Source: Phascolarctos cinereus
Taxonomy: Eukaryota; Chordata; Mammalia; Diprotodontia; Phascolarctidae
Direction of reading: 5' to 3'
DNA length: 64,000 bases
Assembly (NCBI RefSeq): GCF_002099425.1
Contig: NW_018344037.1
Coordinates: 6,646,501 to 6,710,500, forward strand
The notes beneath the pieces are model-generated. The model was not told the origin of the DNA. It saw nothing but the letters and a program-made list of their open reading frames with translations, and made no database searches. This document shows positions 21,045 through 31,557 of the stretch, piece by piece (position 1 is the stretch's first letter; every line of letters starts with the position of its first letter). The translations under genes were made by a program, and so were the position numbers.

Positions 21045-22670
21045 AGTCATTCACAAGGATTTCGTAAACACTTATTCTGTGTCAGGTATTGTGCCAAGTA
21101 TTTGAGATTCCAAAGCAAAACAAAACAAAAAAACCCTTCACACACTAATGAATGTTCTTTCTCTTCAAGGATCATTTCCAAAGAGAAAACACGCAAATAA
21201 CTAGGTATAAACACATACACATGTATGCATGTGGGCATATGTATACATAGTTACATACATATGTAAACATGCACTTTATATACAGCAAGCTACATGTGTA
21301 AACATATATGTATATATGCACACATATATATATATACATATATGTGTGTATTGTTTTATGTAGTTTGCAAGGTTTGCAAAAGATATGTGTATATATTTAT
21401 GTATATATGTATGTAATCTACCTATTTAGTTAGTAAATCAAAGGTAATCTCTGGGGGAATGTACTAGCAGTGAGGTGGAAGGTAGACAGGGAAAGGGTTC
21501 TTGAAGACTACGTAATCTGAACTCTTTTAAAGGAAGCCAGGGAATCTGGGAGTTAGAGATGAGGAAAGTGGGTATTTCAGGCATCAGTGCTTCAATTTAA
21601 CAGTCAGGAGATGGGGTGTTATGTGAGAGAAAATGGCAAGTAGAGACTGTATAGGAGAGTAATATGTAAGATAATGAATGAAGTAGGAAGTTTTCTGGTT
21701 AAAAAAGGTTTTAAATGCCTAGAAGAACATTTGATATTTGATCCTGGAGGTAATAGAGAGTTACTGTAGTTTATTTAGTAGTCAGGGCAATGACATGGTC
21801 ATAACTTTGCTTTAGGAAAACTACTTTGGCAGTTGAATGGAACATTGATTGAAGTGAGGAGAGTATTGAAGGAGACAGACCAATTATAAATTAGTTGAAA
21901 TAGTCTAGGCAAGAGACAATGAAGACTTCTATTGAGTGGAGATAAGAAGAAAAATATGAGTAATGATGTGAAAAGTAGAAACCACAAGAATTTACAACAG
22001 AATAAAACATATGGTAGTGAGCACAAATGAGAAATAGAAAAAGGATGACACCTAGGTTGTGAGTCTAGGTGACTGGCAGGATGATGGTACCCTTGGCAGT
22101 AATAGGAAAGATAGAAAAAGAGAAGGAATTGGTAGGGAGTGGTGGAGGCAAGAGACAATGAATTCTATTTTGAATATGTTGAATTTTCAATACCTGAAAA
22201 CATACATTATGAAATGTCAAAAAGGCCTTGCCAATACACAACTAGTGTTCTAGTATTTAGAAGAAAGATGAAGGCTGGATAAATTGATCAGGGAACAATC
22301 TACCTAAAGATGATAATTAAACCTGCTGGAGCTGATGAAATTATCAAGCAAGATAGTACATATGGAAAAGAGAAGTGGTGCCAAGACAGATCCTTGAGAG
22401 AAGTTGACATTTAGTCAGCACAATGTGGGTGAAGATCTGGCAAAGGAGACTAAAAAAGGAGCAGTAAAATAGGAAGAAGGAGAAAAAGTAGTAACTAGTG
22501 TCATGAAAAACCTAAAGAGAAAAGGTTTTCCATGAAGAGAGAATGAGTAATAGTGTCAAAATCTTCAGAGGTCAAGAAAGATGAGGCTTGAGAAAAGATT
22601 TGACCATTTAAAAGATGATTGGTAACTACAGACAGAGTAATTTCAATTGAATAATGAAGTTAGAATATTT
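21045..22670 (-). mobile_element. L2 LINE, long 3' part, antisense
   Basis: It opens with the reversed L2 terminus ('cttattctgtgtcaggtatt') and continues about 1.6 kb through 'tttgatcctggaggtaatag', 'tttaggaaaactactttggc', 'aatagtctaggcaagagaca' and 'atgacacctaggttgtgagt', then 'aatcttcagaggtcaagaaa'. This is reversed ORF2 reverse-transcriptase sequence and the 3' end. An AT/GT-rich simple repeat lies at about 21210-21410 within it. Many changes show great age. Confidence 0.85.
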
Positions 22671-23059
22671 GTACATATTTATAATGCTGTTAATTTGTGC
22701 AATTTCATAAAGAAAGACAAATGCTTTAAAATGGAGAATTTTAATTAATATATTTGCAATGGCTATTACTCAGTTGAAACCTATTGTGCTAAGAATGACA
22801 TATTGGTTTGAAATCATAATTGGTCTGTAAGCCTTTCAATGAAAGTATAATACAAATTTAACTAAAATAATTCTACCTTGAACTTTTATATTAAGTAGTT
22901 TTGATTACTTATTGGATTTCCATATAGGATAATATTGCTGTTTCATAAGCTGATCATTACTTTCTAGTAACTGTAATAGTGGTGGTTACTAAAAAGTGGT
23001 AATAGAGGCATAAAATAGGGAGATAAATGTTCACCTGAGGTTTTTGCCCATGTCCTGAA

Positions 23060-23556
23060 GGACATACTTTGTAGATTCTAAATAGAACAAATCCATGCAG
23101 AGATAAGGTTCTTTGAATCCTTTTACTTGCTGATGACATTGCTCTGATTGCATTGATTTTTTAGGACACCACATAGTTTTTTTTAAATGAGCATTGTTAA
23201 AAACCAAAGGAAACAACCTTAACCATTCAGATGGGAGAGGGAGTGTAGAGGGGGAAAAAAAGTTATCATCCAGATTTTGACATGAGAACAGAATTGTTCC
23301 AACAGTACATACATCTCAGATAGTTCTTGCAGATGGACAGCGAGTTTGGCCCAGAATTGAATAGGAGACAGAGACTAGATTGAATCACATCCAGGAAATT
23401 GACTAGTGCTTTCAATTATCCTAACCTACTTGCTGCTGTATAGTTAACAGTTGTCCTTTTAACATCAATATTCTTTAGTTTATACTATCTGGCTGCAAAT
23501 CATGGAAAACTGTACAGCCAAAAGCACATGCATTTCAAGTGACCAAATGGGCAATG

Positions 23557-23603
<47 letters not shown>

Positions 23604-23720
23604 TACCCCGATGGATATAAAGTAGACTGAAACATCTTTTTCACTGAAGACTTCCAAAAGACATCATCCAAGACATATTATTAGAGAAAAAATGGCCAAA
23701 AAGCAAAGATGGGAGATCAA
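23060..23720 (+). mobile_element. Possible RTE-type LINE ORF2 remnant
   Basis: At 23123-23155 the + strand encodes LLADDIALIAL, resembling the reverse-transcriptase catalytic box (F/Y-ADD-I-A-L). Downstream sequence is compatible with the C-terminal part of an RTE-like ORF2, but frames are broken and the assignment rests mainly on this one motif. Confidence 0.35.
23559..23599. repeat. (CA)n microsatellite
   Basis: An uninterrupted CA run of about 20 units inside the possible RTE remnant. Confidence 0.97.
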
Positions 23721-23794
23721 AATTTAGGTGTTTAATTTGCTTGTTGGAATATTTGAATTATTACAAGAACCAAAGGAAAACCTTACTTCAGATT

Positions 23795-23890
23795 AATTCA
23801 GCAAACATTTATTCAGCATCTATTTGCTAGGTCTAGTAATACAAATTTAACAAAAAGTAGCTCGATGCCCAGACAGCTTGATTTATACTT
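23795..23890 (-). mobile_element. L2 3' end, antisense
   Basis: 'agcaaacatttattcagcat' and 'ctatttgctaggtctagtaa' form the reversed L2 terminus. Confidence 0.55.
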
Positions 23891-24604
23891 GATGTATAGA
23901 AAAGGCAGGAGACATTCAATGGTGTAATGGGCAGCCTTATAGGTGTTTCAGGGTTTCCCCTCCCTTGAGGTCTTCATGTCAAGGCTGGGTGGCTGCTTGG
24001 TGGTATATTTTAAAGTAGATTTGTATTCAAGTTCATGTAAAATGACTGTAGTTGGACTTGAGTTGTCTTTTAAGTATGAGCCAGCTCTGCCTTTTGAGGG
24101 GCCACATGAACTTCTTGAATTATTGAAAGCTAAGATCTCATCTGCACCATCAATTGTGATTTAGAATTTTAATTTTACAAATGGTTTTAACTATCTGATC
24201 AGGACTTTACTATCTATATGGTAAACTTGATTTGTTTGACTTCATATTTGTTTTTCTCCTTATCTTTTAAATTATCTGTATTTCATTTAAATTTAAAATA
24301 CCTATATTTATTTTGAATATAACTCACAGTTATAAAATTCATTTTTGTATTATTACTTTTGCCACTTTTTCTCACCTTTGTATCAAGACCATTTGCCTAC
24401 TACCAGCTCCTTTTTATAGTTTGAATAAGCTTTTCCACCTAATTAAATCTGATTTTCTAATTAGTTTTTCAAAGTATATGTGGAGAGCAAGTGATAATCT
24501 TCATTTTAATCAGTGTGGAGATCTTGGCATATAAACTCCCTCTACTGATGGAGATTAAGCAACTTGTCTATAATTTACAATCTTTGAAATTTGACTAGAA
24601 AATG

Positions 24605-24830
24605 ATAGCATAGTATGGATAGATAGATCTCCATCCTAAGAATCAGGAAGCCTTTACTTCAAATCTTGTCTCTGACACATGCTATCCATGTTATCCTGCA
24701 TAGGTCACTTAATTTTTCACTGCCACAGGCAACTCTCTAAGACTATACTGAAGAGAAAATGCAAAACTGAAATAGTACAAGGGGCCTCTTTCTTGGGAGC
24801 TCCCTAAACCAACAAAACTATAGGCCCAAA
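24605..24830 (+). mobile_element. Marsupial tRNA-derived SINE (CORE-type)
   Basis: 'aatcaggaagcctttacttc', 'gtctctgacacatgctatcc' and 'caggcaactctctaagacta' match the 3777, 17870 and 43455 copies. Confidence 0.65.
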
Positions 24831-24834
24831 AATA

Positions 24835-24955
24835 GTTGCCTGAGAACCTGAGGATTTAAGTGATTTCCTCACAGTCACACAGCTAGTATATGTGAATGTA
24901 AAGATTTAAACCTAGGTCTCTTGACTTCACAAGTCTTCTACCCTCTATGCTATGG
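24835..24955 (-). mobile_element. MIR/CORE-SINE, antisense
   Basis: 'cctcacagtcacacagctag' and 'aaacctaggtctcttgactt', followed by 'ctaccctctatgctatgg', are reversed SINE phrases. Confidence 0.7.
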
Positions 24956-25285
24956 GGCCTCTCTTTGTGCAGATACTGTTAATAGTTATATCCCATGAAA
25001 TGAATGCTAAATACAATACCTTTATTATGTGTTTTCTGGCCCATCTGTATATAATTATTGCTAATGGTTTACAGCCTGTTAGAGAGATGTGTTTCTTCTT
25101 TGTCTTTCGAGGAATGTACCTTTTAAAAACTTCATTGAAAATCATCCTGCTCCCTTGAAGTCATAAAATATCAGTAGGAAAATGTTGGTGTTGACAAAAT
25201 AGTCTTTTGTATCAAGAAGCAGCATGAAAGTGCTATACACCTTAGATGAGAGCTTTTAAAGTAGTTTTCCACACAGTCATTTGTT

Positions 25286-25440
25286 TTTGTTTTTTAATCA
25301 ACAAAGAAAGGATACAGTAGGATCTCACATTTTTTATACCTCTCAATCTTGTGACTGTGAATATGCAATCTGTTATAGAGAATCATCTACCAAAGCCTAG
25401 CTATTCTCCTCTCATCGTTTTGTTATTTTTTTCCTTAAAG
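25286..25440 (+). repeat. Local direct duplication, copy 1
   Basis: It shares 'ttttttaatca', 'ttatacctct', 'atgcaatctgtt', 'aatcatctaccaaa' and 'cctctcatc' in order with copy 2 at 26122. The copies are about 80% alike by eye. Confidence 0.75.
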
Positions 25441-26121
25441 GAAAATCCCAACATTTGCAGACCATTCTTTCAAAGGCTTTCTTAATGCAAGAAAGCAGAC
25501 CTTTGACTAAAGTCCTATTCCAATAGCTCTTTGTAGCATTGTAGTAAACCTGAGTCCTTGAAGGCTTTGCAAGGAGAACTGAAGCTATACTAAGTTCTAC
25601 CAAATTGGGAAGATTAAGTGTAGACTTATCAGCTTGATGTTAAAAGTTAAGCCCTGATTCAAACTACATTCAGAGGGTCTCATCACCAAATTGTCCACAG
25701 AATAATGAATATCTTATCCCCAGAAATGTCTAAATTCTAGAGAGGCTGTGACCTGTGCTGTCTGAGGTAATATTAAAGCCAAATACATTACAGGTCTTTG
25801 AAATATTGTCATAAGAAAGTAAGCATGCTAATTTTGGATTTCTTTTCTATTGCTTAATTTTGGTCTTGATAATGTCTTTGAACTTTTCCATTCCTTTAGA
25901 ATCTGTTCTTCTTTGAGAGATCTTTAAGGATAATTTCTGGAATAAATTTTGAATATACTACAGCACAGATATCCTCTGGATTTGTTTAGTGACAGATGCT
26001 TTTGTCAATTAATGTTTAAGTACAATTTTCACTCCTTAATTTGTGACTTACAAGAGAATATTCTTGTTGATGAGCTTAATGATGTATGGATTATTTAAAT
26101 AAAAGGATGGGTTTTTTAAAA

Positions 26122-26265
26122 GTTTTTTTAATCAGCAAACAAAAGATAAAGTAAGATCTGAAATTATTTATACCTCTTAATAAATTGTGTGATTGATAAA
26201 ATGCAATCTGTTTTAAGAAATCATCTACCAAAACCTAGATGTTCCTCTCTCATCTCTTCTTAAAG
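26122..26265 (+). repeat. Local direct duplication, copy 2
   Basis: Partner of 25286-25440, about 835 bp downstream in the same orientation. The intervening sequence shows no further repetition by eye. Confidence 0.75.
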
Positions 26266-26564
26266 AATAGCCCCTATGGATAAACATAATTTGAAAATTT
26301 GAAAGGATAAATGTACTTTGAAAGTACTAAATGTTCTCTTGTGAATATTTTGAGTGGAATGATATTTAATGCAGAATAATAGAAATAGCATTGTTAATGT
26401 TTTAAATTAAATATCATATTATACACACATGCACTATTTTAACTGTGAATGTTTCCCTGAAGGTAAAAATTTTGAAAGATAATGTCTATAATGTTTACCC
26501 ATCTGGTCAATTTATTTTGGAATATTTAAATGTATATGTGATCTCAACATAGATATTCTCTCCA

Positions 26565-26770
26565 AAGATGCAGAATTTGAGAGTTGAGAGAGACATCAAT
26601 AGTCATATAGCTCAAGTCATACGTATAAGGAATCCCTAATATAACAAAATCAATAAATGGCCAACAGCTTTAGCTTGAAGATTTTCAAGAGAAGGAACTT
26701 ATTACCTTTTGAGGCAGATCATTTTAATTCACCATTGCCTGCCTAATCCTGTGTGACTCTCATATTCTTC
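26565..26770 (-). mobile_element. CR1/L3 LINE fragment, antisense
   Basis: 'ggaatccctaatataacaaa' and 'ttattaccttttgaggcaga' resemble the reversed end of CR1/L3. A better preserved relative is at 48735. Confidence 0.45.
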
Positions 26771-27609
26771 CACAAGTTAACAACAAAGCATCTATTCAAG
26801 ATAATGGGGCTCTTCTCCTAGTTCTCTTGATATTTTGAGGATACCAAGAAAGCATATGGAAACCTGACTTTCATTACATACCCAATCCATCTTTTTTATT
26901 GTACATATTTGATGACATTTTTTTCTTTGCTCCTCTTTTATGATGTCTTGTTTATACTATATTTAACTGCTCATCCTCCTCTCCTGAGCCTTAACCAAGT
27001 GGCTTTCCATCAATTCAGTCACTTGACTACAAAAGCAAACAACTTGTTTAAACATTTACCTGAATCAAATTTAAAATTAATGAATATTTATCAGCATGAA
27101 GATGATCTGAACTTTTAGTGAATTTACAATAACCTCTGGTGAAATGCCAGAAACTGGCCTTAACACAAAATGACTGACTGGTTCATTTTTTAAGATTTTT
27201 AAAAATAGAAATGAGGGATTTATCAAATTCACTAATTAATTTTGTCTAAATATTTGAATATGGTCTCTGTTTCTCCACTCCTCCTTTCAGTTTAATTATG
27301 TTGAATATATAAATGTTTCTCTGTATGTGTGTCTTTCATGTTAATAAAATTTCCATGATAAAGTTTAGAGACTTGTGGACAACATACATTTTTATAATGA
27401 GCATAGATTGAGGATTTCATTGTTTAGATTGCAGATATACTTTCATCTCCCCTATCTACTAATCAATCCTTAAGACACCATTCTGCTCTCCTTTACAATA
27501 AGAAAGTAAATACTTTTCAAAATTTCTTAGTCTTTTTTTTTCACAATCACCAAACATATCTCTCCTGTATTTTATGGCCAAAGTAATTAAGAAGTCCATT
27601 TGTAAAAGG

Positions 27610-29060
27610 TACCTCCTCTTCCTCTCCTCTTCCTCTCTTCTTAACTCTCTACAATCTAACTTCTGATCTCATTATTGAACTGAAACTGCTCTCCAAAGTT
27701 ACCAGTGATCTCATAACTCTCAAATCTAATGGTCTTTTTTTCAATTTCTGCCCTTCTTGAACTCTGCAGCTTTGCTCTTGTTGATTACCTTCCTCTCCGT
27801 GACAATATTTTCTGTCTAGGCTCTCATGACACTGCTCTCTCCTCATTTTCCTCCCACCTATCTGTCTAATCCTCAGGTTCCTTTGCTCTATCTTCATCCA
27901 GGTTAAACCTGCTAACCATGGATGTCCTGAGCCTTCTTCTACTTTCCCTCTATGTTTTCACTTAATGATATCTTTAGCCCCCGTGGATTCAATTTTCACC
28001 TTTATGTTGATGATCCTCAAGTTTATTTATCTAATCTAACCTGCTCTTCTGACTTCACTTCCTCATCTTTAACTTCCTAGTGGACATCTCAAACTAGATG
28101 TCCTATAGAAATCATAAACTCAACACATCCATAATTGAACTCATAATGCCGCCCCCCAAAAAGCTCCCCTATTCGAAACTTCCATATGATTACTAAAAGT
28201 ACTACCACCCAATGAGTTACCAGGCTCACAACCTAGGTGTCATCCTTGAATCTTTACTCTCTCTTCTGCTATATCTAATCTGTTTCCAAAGTCTCTTAAT
28301 TTTACCTTTGTAATATCTCTTGAATGTCTCCTTCTCACCAGCACATTGCTATCATCTTTATGTAGGCCCTCATCACCTCAAACCTGGACTGTTGCTATAG
28401 CCTGCAGGTTGATCTCCTTGGCACAAGCTTCTCACCATTCTAATCCATCCTCCACTCAGCTGTCAGTTATCTTCCTAAAGTGTGGGTCTGACTATGTTAC
28501 CCTCCTATCCTATAAATGCCATTGGCCTCCAATACCTCAGGCTCAAATATAAAATCAACTGATGTTTGAAGGGCTTCGCAAACTTACCCAACACCCCCAA
28601 ATTTCCAGTCTTCTTACATCTTATACCCTCTCCCCAACACCACCCCACCCCCAAGTAGTCTTTAATCCAGTAACACTGGCTTCTTTGTTATTTCTCAAAA
28701 TACACAGCATCTCTGACTCCAGACATTTTCACTGGCAATCCCTCATGTATGGAATACTCTCCTCCTTTCTCTCCCATTCTCTTACCTCCTGGCTTCCCTG
28801 CCTTCCTCCAAGTCTGAGTTAAAGCACTATCTTCTACAGTAAGCCTTTCCTAATCCCTCTTAATTCTATTACTTTCCCCCCATTGTTAATTTCCTATTTA
28901 TCCTATTTATAGTTTATTTGTACCTACTTACTTGCTTGTTGTCCTTTCCATTAGATTGTGAGCTCCCTGAGGGCAAATACTATTTTTTTTTGCCTTTCAT
29001 TGTATCCCTAGCAATAAACACAGTGTCTGGCTCAAAGGAAAGCTTAATTAAGGTTTATTC
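27610..29060 (+). mobile_element. L2 LINE, about 1.45 kb of ORF2 and 3' end
   Basis: In sense order: 'gctctcatgacactgctctc', a Y-A-D-D-like region ('tttatgttgatgatcctcaa'), 'caacctaggtgtcatccttg', 'aatccatcctccactcagct', 'cctccaatacctcaggctca', and the L2 terminus 'agattgtgagctccctgagg' with 'cacagtgtctggctc'. Frames are broken. The partial open frames here are L2 remnants, not host genes. Confidence 0.9.
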
Positions 29061-29421
29061 ACTAAAGGACTATTTTTCTAGAGCTATGTAAGAAAATATG
29101 TAAAATAAAATCCTAGCCACAGATGACATAACTAAAGTCCTTGCCTCCAACTACAAAAATCACTGCTAAGGTAAACAAAAATGGATGTTTCTAGCTTATT
29201 AAAATATAAAAAATATCACATTAAAATATAAGTTTAAGCAATATTGATTGATTGACCTACAGCTAGAAACTTGAATCTATGCCAATATATAAAAAAGAAA
29301 ACAAATCTAGTGTTACTGAATAAATTACGGTGAGGGAAGGTGCAGACTCAAGGGGAGTGTGAAGTTTCCAGTTACCTGCATGGCAGCAGCAATTTTAATG
29401 TGTATTTTATTTTCTCTGCAG

Positions 29422-29530
29422 CTGATACAGACTATCAGTGCGGTGGATAAAGATGATCCCGTAGGTGGACAGAAATTTTTCTTCAGTCTAGCTGCTGTCA
29501 ACCCAAACTTCACAGTCCAGGATAATGAAG
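29422..29530 (+). CDS. CDH10: CDH10 coding exon: EC5
   Basis: This 109-nt exon follows acceptor tttctctgcag. It starts in phase 0 ([20 protein letters not shown]), continues [16 protein letters not shown] (window residues 172-207) and ends after the first base of an Asp codon (G|AT), with donor gtatat at 29531. AVDKDDP and FFFSLA are hallmarks of EC5 in type II cadherins, and NFT is a likely N-glycosylation sequon. EC5 is the membrane-proximal ectodomain repeat. The donor is weaker than the others (gtatat). Read-through into the intron would add five residues and stop. Confidence 0.93.
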
Positions 29531-30519
29531 GTATATTTCAGATCTGACATTATAATGAATTTCCTTTAAAGGATTACTTACCAAATTTATGATATATCAC
29601 AAATAGTTTAAAAAACCCCAAGGAAGTTGATATTCTAATAATATTATAAATTGTATTGAATGGTTTAATGAGCTGTGAATTCTTTAACATTTTTAATACT
29701 CAATAACACCTTCAAATACTGAAGATTCAACAACCTTTGCTCCCCACCAAACACACACACATCAAATCTCTTTACATAAAGGTATGTAAGTGATAAAAAT
29801 AACTGGGGAAATAAAAAGAAGAAAAAATTACTCTGAAAGTGATATGATTGGTTGGTTCATTGCCCTGAATAGAAGAAGCTTCTAGTTAGCTGACAAAGGT
29901 TATCAAAGTTGAGCTCTAACTATACTACATATTTTAAGTGCATATAACATAGAAAAAAAAAGTAGAGTCAAGGAATAAAAAGGAAATAGGTGAATAGGAA
30001 AGAGAGAAAAACAGCATAAATAGCATAAAATAGAAATAGCAATGGGGATAGAGAGAAGCAATCCTACAGAAAATAATAAGAAATAACATTTGAGAGTAGA
30101 GATATATGTAAGGCAAGAGAGAGAAGAAACATTACTTAGAAGAGCAAAACAGATTGAGCAGCCCTGCACACGTACAACTTGATAGCCCCTGAAGCTATTT
30201 TAGACTGGGACAGCAATTTATCTCCACGATGATTATCTTTTGTCATCAAAAAAAAGTTAAGTGCCCAGTATATTTTGTATGCAAAGATAGGGAAGTGTGT
30301 GATATATTTTAGAGAGAGCACTATCAAAAATATGTGTTTTAAATTTTGGGACTTAAAGGTTAGAATGTAAATTACTTGGAAAATGAATTCATCTGGAACA
30401 CCTTCCCTATGCATTCAGGATAACTAAGGTAGTATAGCAGCTAATTCTCTCTGTGTGTATTTTTTGTTTTTAATTTACATAGAAGCATTTCAAATGAATA
30501 ATATTACAGTAAAGGTGGT

Positions 30520-31110
30520 TTTCATTATTCAATAAGCATTCAAATATTTATTTATTTTGTGATAAGTCTTGAAGAAATATATAAAGATTAGATACTGTTA
30601 TTTCAATGAATTTATAATCTAGCTGGGGGAATTTTAAGGCATATGAACAAATAATTATTATGAAGGGAAGTATATTACCAGTATAATAAGGAAATCACAA
30701 AAATAACAAGCATTAAGGGAAATAATTCTAGTTGGCATGAGAAGAGAAAGTTTAATGCAAGAAAAGTGAGACAGGAGAGTTCATGTTATGTAAAATCAAT
30801 ACTCAGGGTTTAGCTCACTTTAGTCTCAAGTACAGGAGATGTGCAGGAAAGTAGTGGGTGATAAACCTGGAAGAGTGATTTTTTTTCAGAGCATGAAGGA
30901 TCTGACATAGCATGAGAAAAGTCTGAACTATACTTGGTAAATAATAGAAGACTTAGGATCAGGGGACTCACATTTTGTAAACAGTGGGTTACACAGGGAA
31001 GACATCAAAGGAATAAAGCTTAGTTAGTTGATGAAAATAAGGCCCAGAATATTATAACATAGTGTCAGAGGCAATGGGAGTGAAAGGAAAGACTTGAGTT
31101 ACTCATAGTA
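30520..31110 (-). mobile_element. L2 LINE 3' region, antisense
   Basis: It begins 'caataagcattcaaatattt', then 'gaatttataatctagctggg', 'aataattctagttggcatga' and 'agcatgaaggatctgacata', in the order of reversed L2. Confidence 0.6.
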
Positions 31111-31289
31111 TCTCCTTCAAGAAAACTGTGCTCCCATACTACTCCCAATTTTTCTTCTCAAGAAAGTCAAAAATTTTGATAGGCAGTATGATGTAATGAA
31201 AAGGCACTGTTCGAATACATAAACTTTCTTGATTTCAATCACTTTTCCATTAAGGAAAATAAAAGTCTTAGACCAGATGTTTTTCAATT

Positions 31290-31520
31290 CTAAATCAATT
31301 CAAGTCAACAAACATTTATTGATCATTGATCATTTATCATTTATTGTGAGAAATGCTAACAAAGCTTGGTCAATTAAAGTAGTTAATAAGGGTGATTAAT
31401 TCTTTCTTCATGAAGCTTATAAGTTAGGAGGCAAGATAAGGAATACATAATAATTACATTGCAAGACATGAATATGGACAATTCATAGGGCAGATACATA
31501 ATGCTTTGGGAGCATGAAGG
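31290..31520 (-). mobile_element. L2 3' end, antisense
   Basis: 'caagtcaacaaacatttatt' and 'tcttcatgaagcttataagt', followed by 'aggaatacataataattaca', correspond to the reversed L2 end. Confidence 0.6.
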
Positions 31521-31525
31521 AGGGG

Positions 31526-31557
31526 TATGTATCTATCTATATCTATCTATCCATCTT
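31526..31557. repeat. (TATC)n microsatellite
   Basis: A short run of TATC/TATATC units. Confidence 0.85.

Larger units (their letters stand above)
19425..29421 (+). other. CDH10: CDH10 intron, about 10 kb
   Basis: Donor gtaagt, acceptor tttctctgcag. It contains two long L2 copies on opposite strands, a possible RTE remnant, SINEs and a local duplication. Nothing is recognised in 19430-20690, 22680-23050, 23900-24600, 24960-25280, 25445-26120, 26270-26560, 26775-27600 and 29065-29420. Confidence 0.85.

Noticed and set aside
21799-22158. 119-codon minus-strand open frame
   Set aside because: It falls within the antisense L2 and is a remnant of its ORF2.
28346-28822. Two adjacent open frames of 68 and 86 codons
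   Set aside because: They lie inside the sense L2 copy and match its decayed ORF2.
29359-29547. Open frame starting with a signal-peptide-like stretch ([20 protein letters not shown]) that joins the EC5 exon in frame
   Set aside because: The hydrophobic run is the translation of the acceptor's pyrimidine tract. There is no sign of a promoter or alternative first exon.
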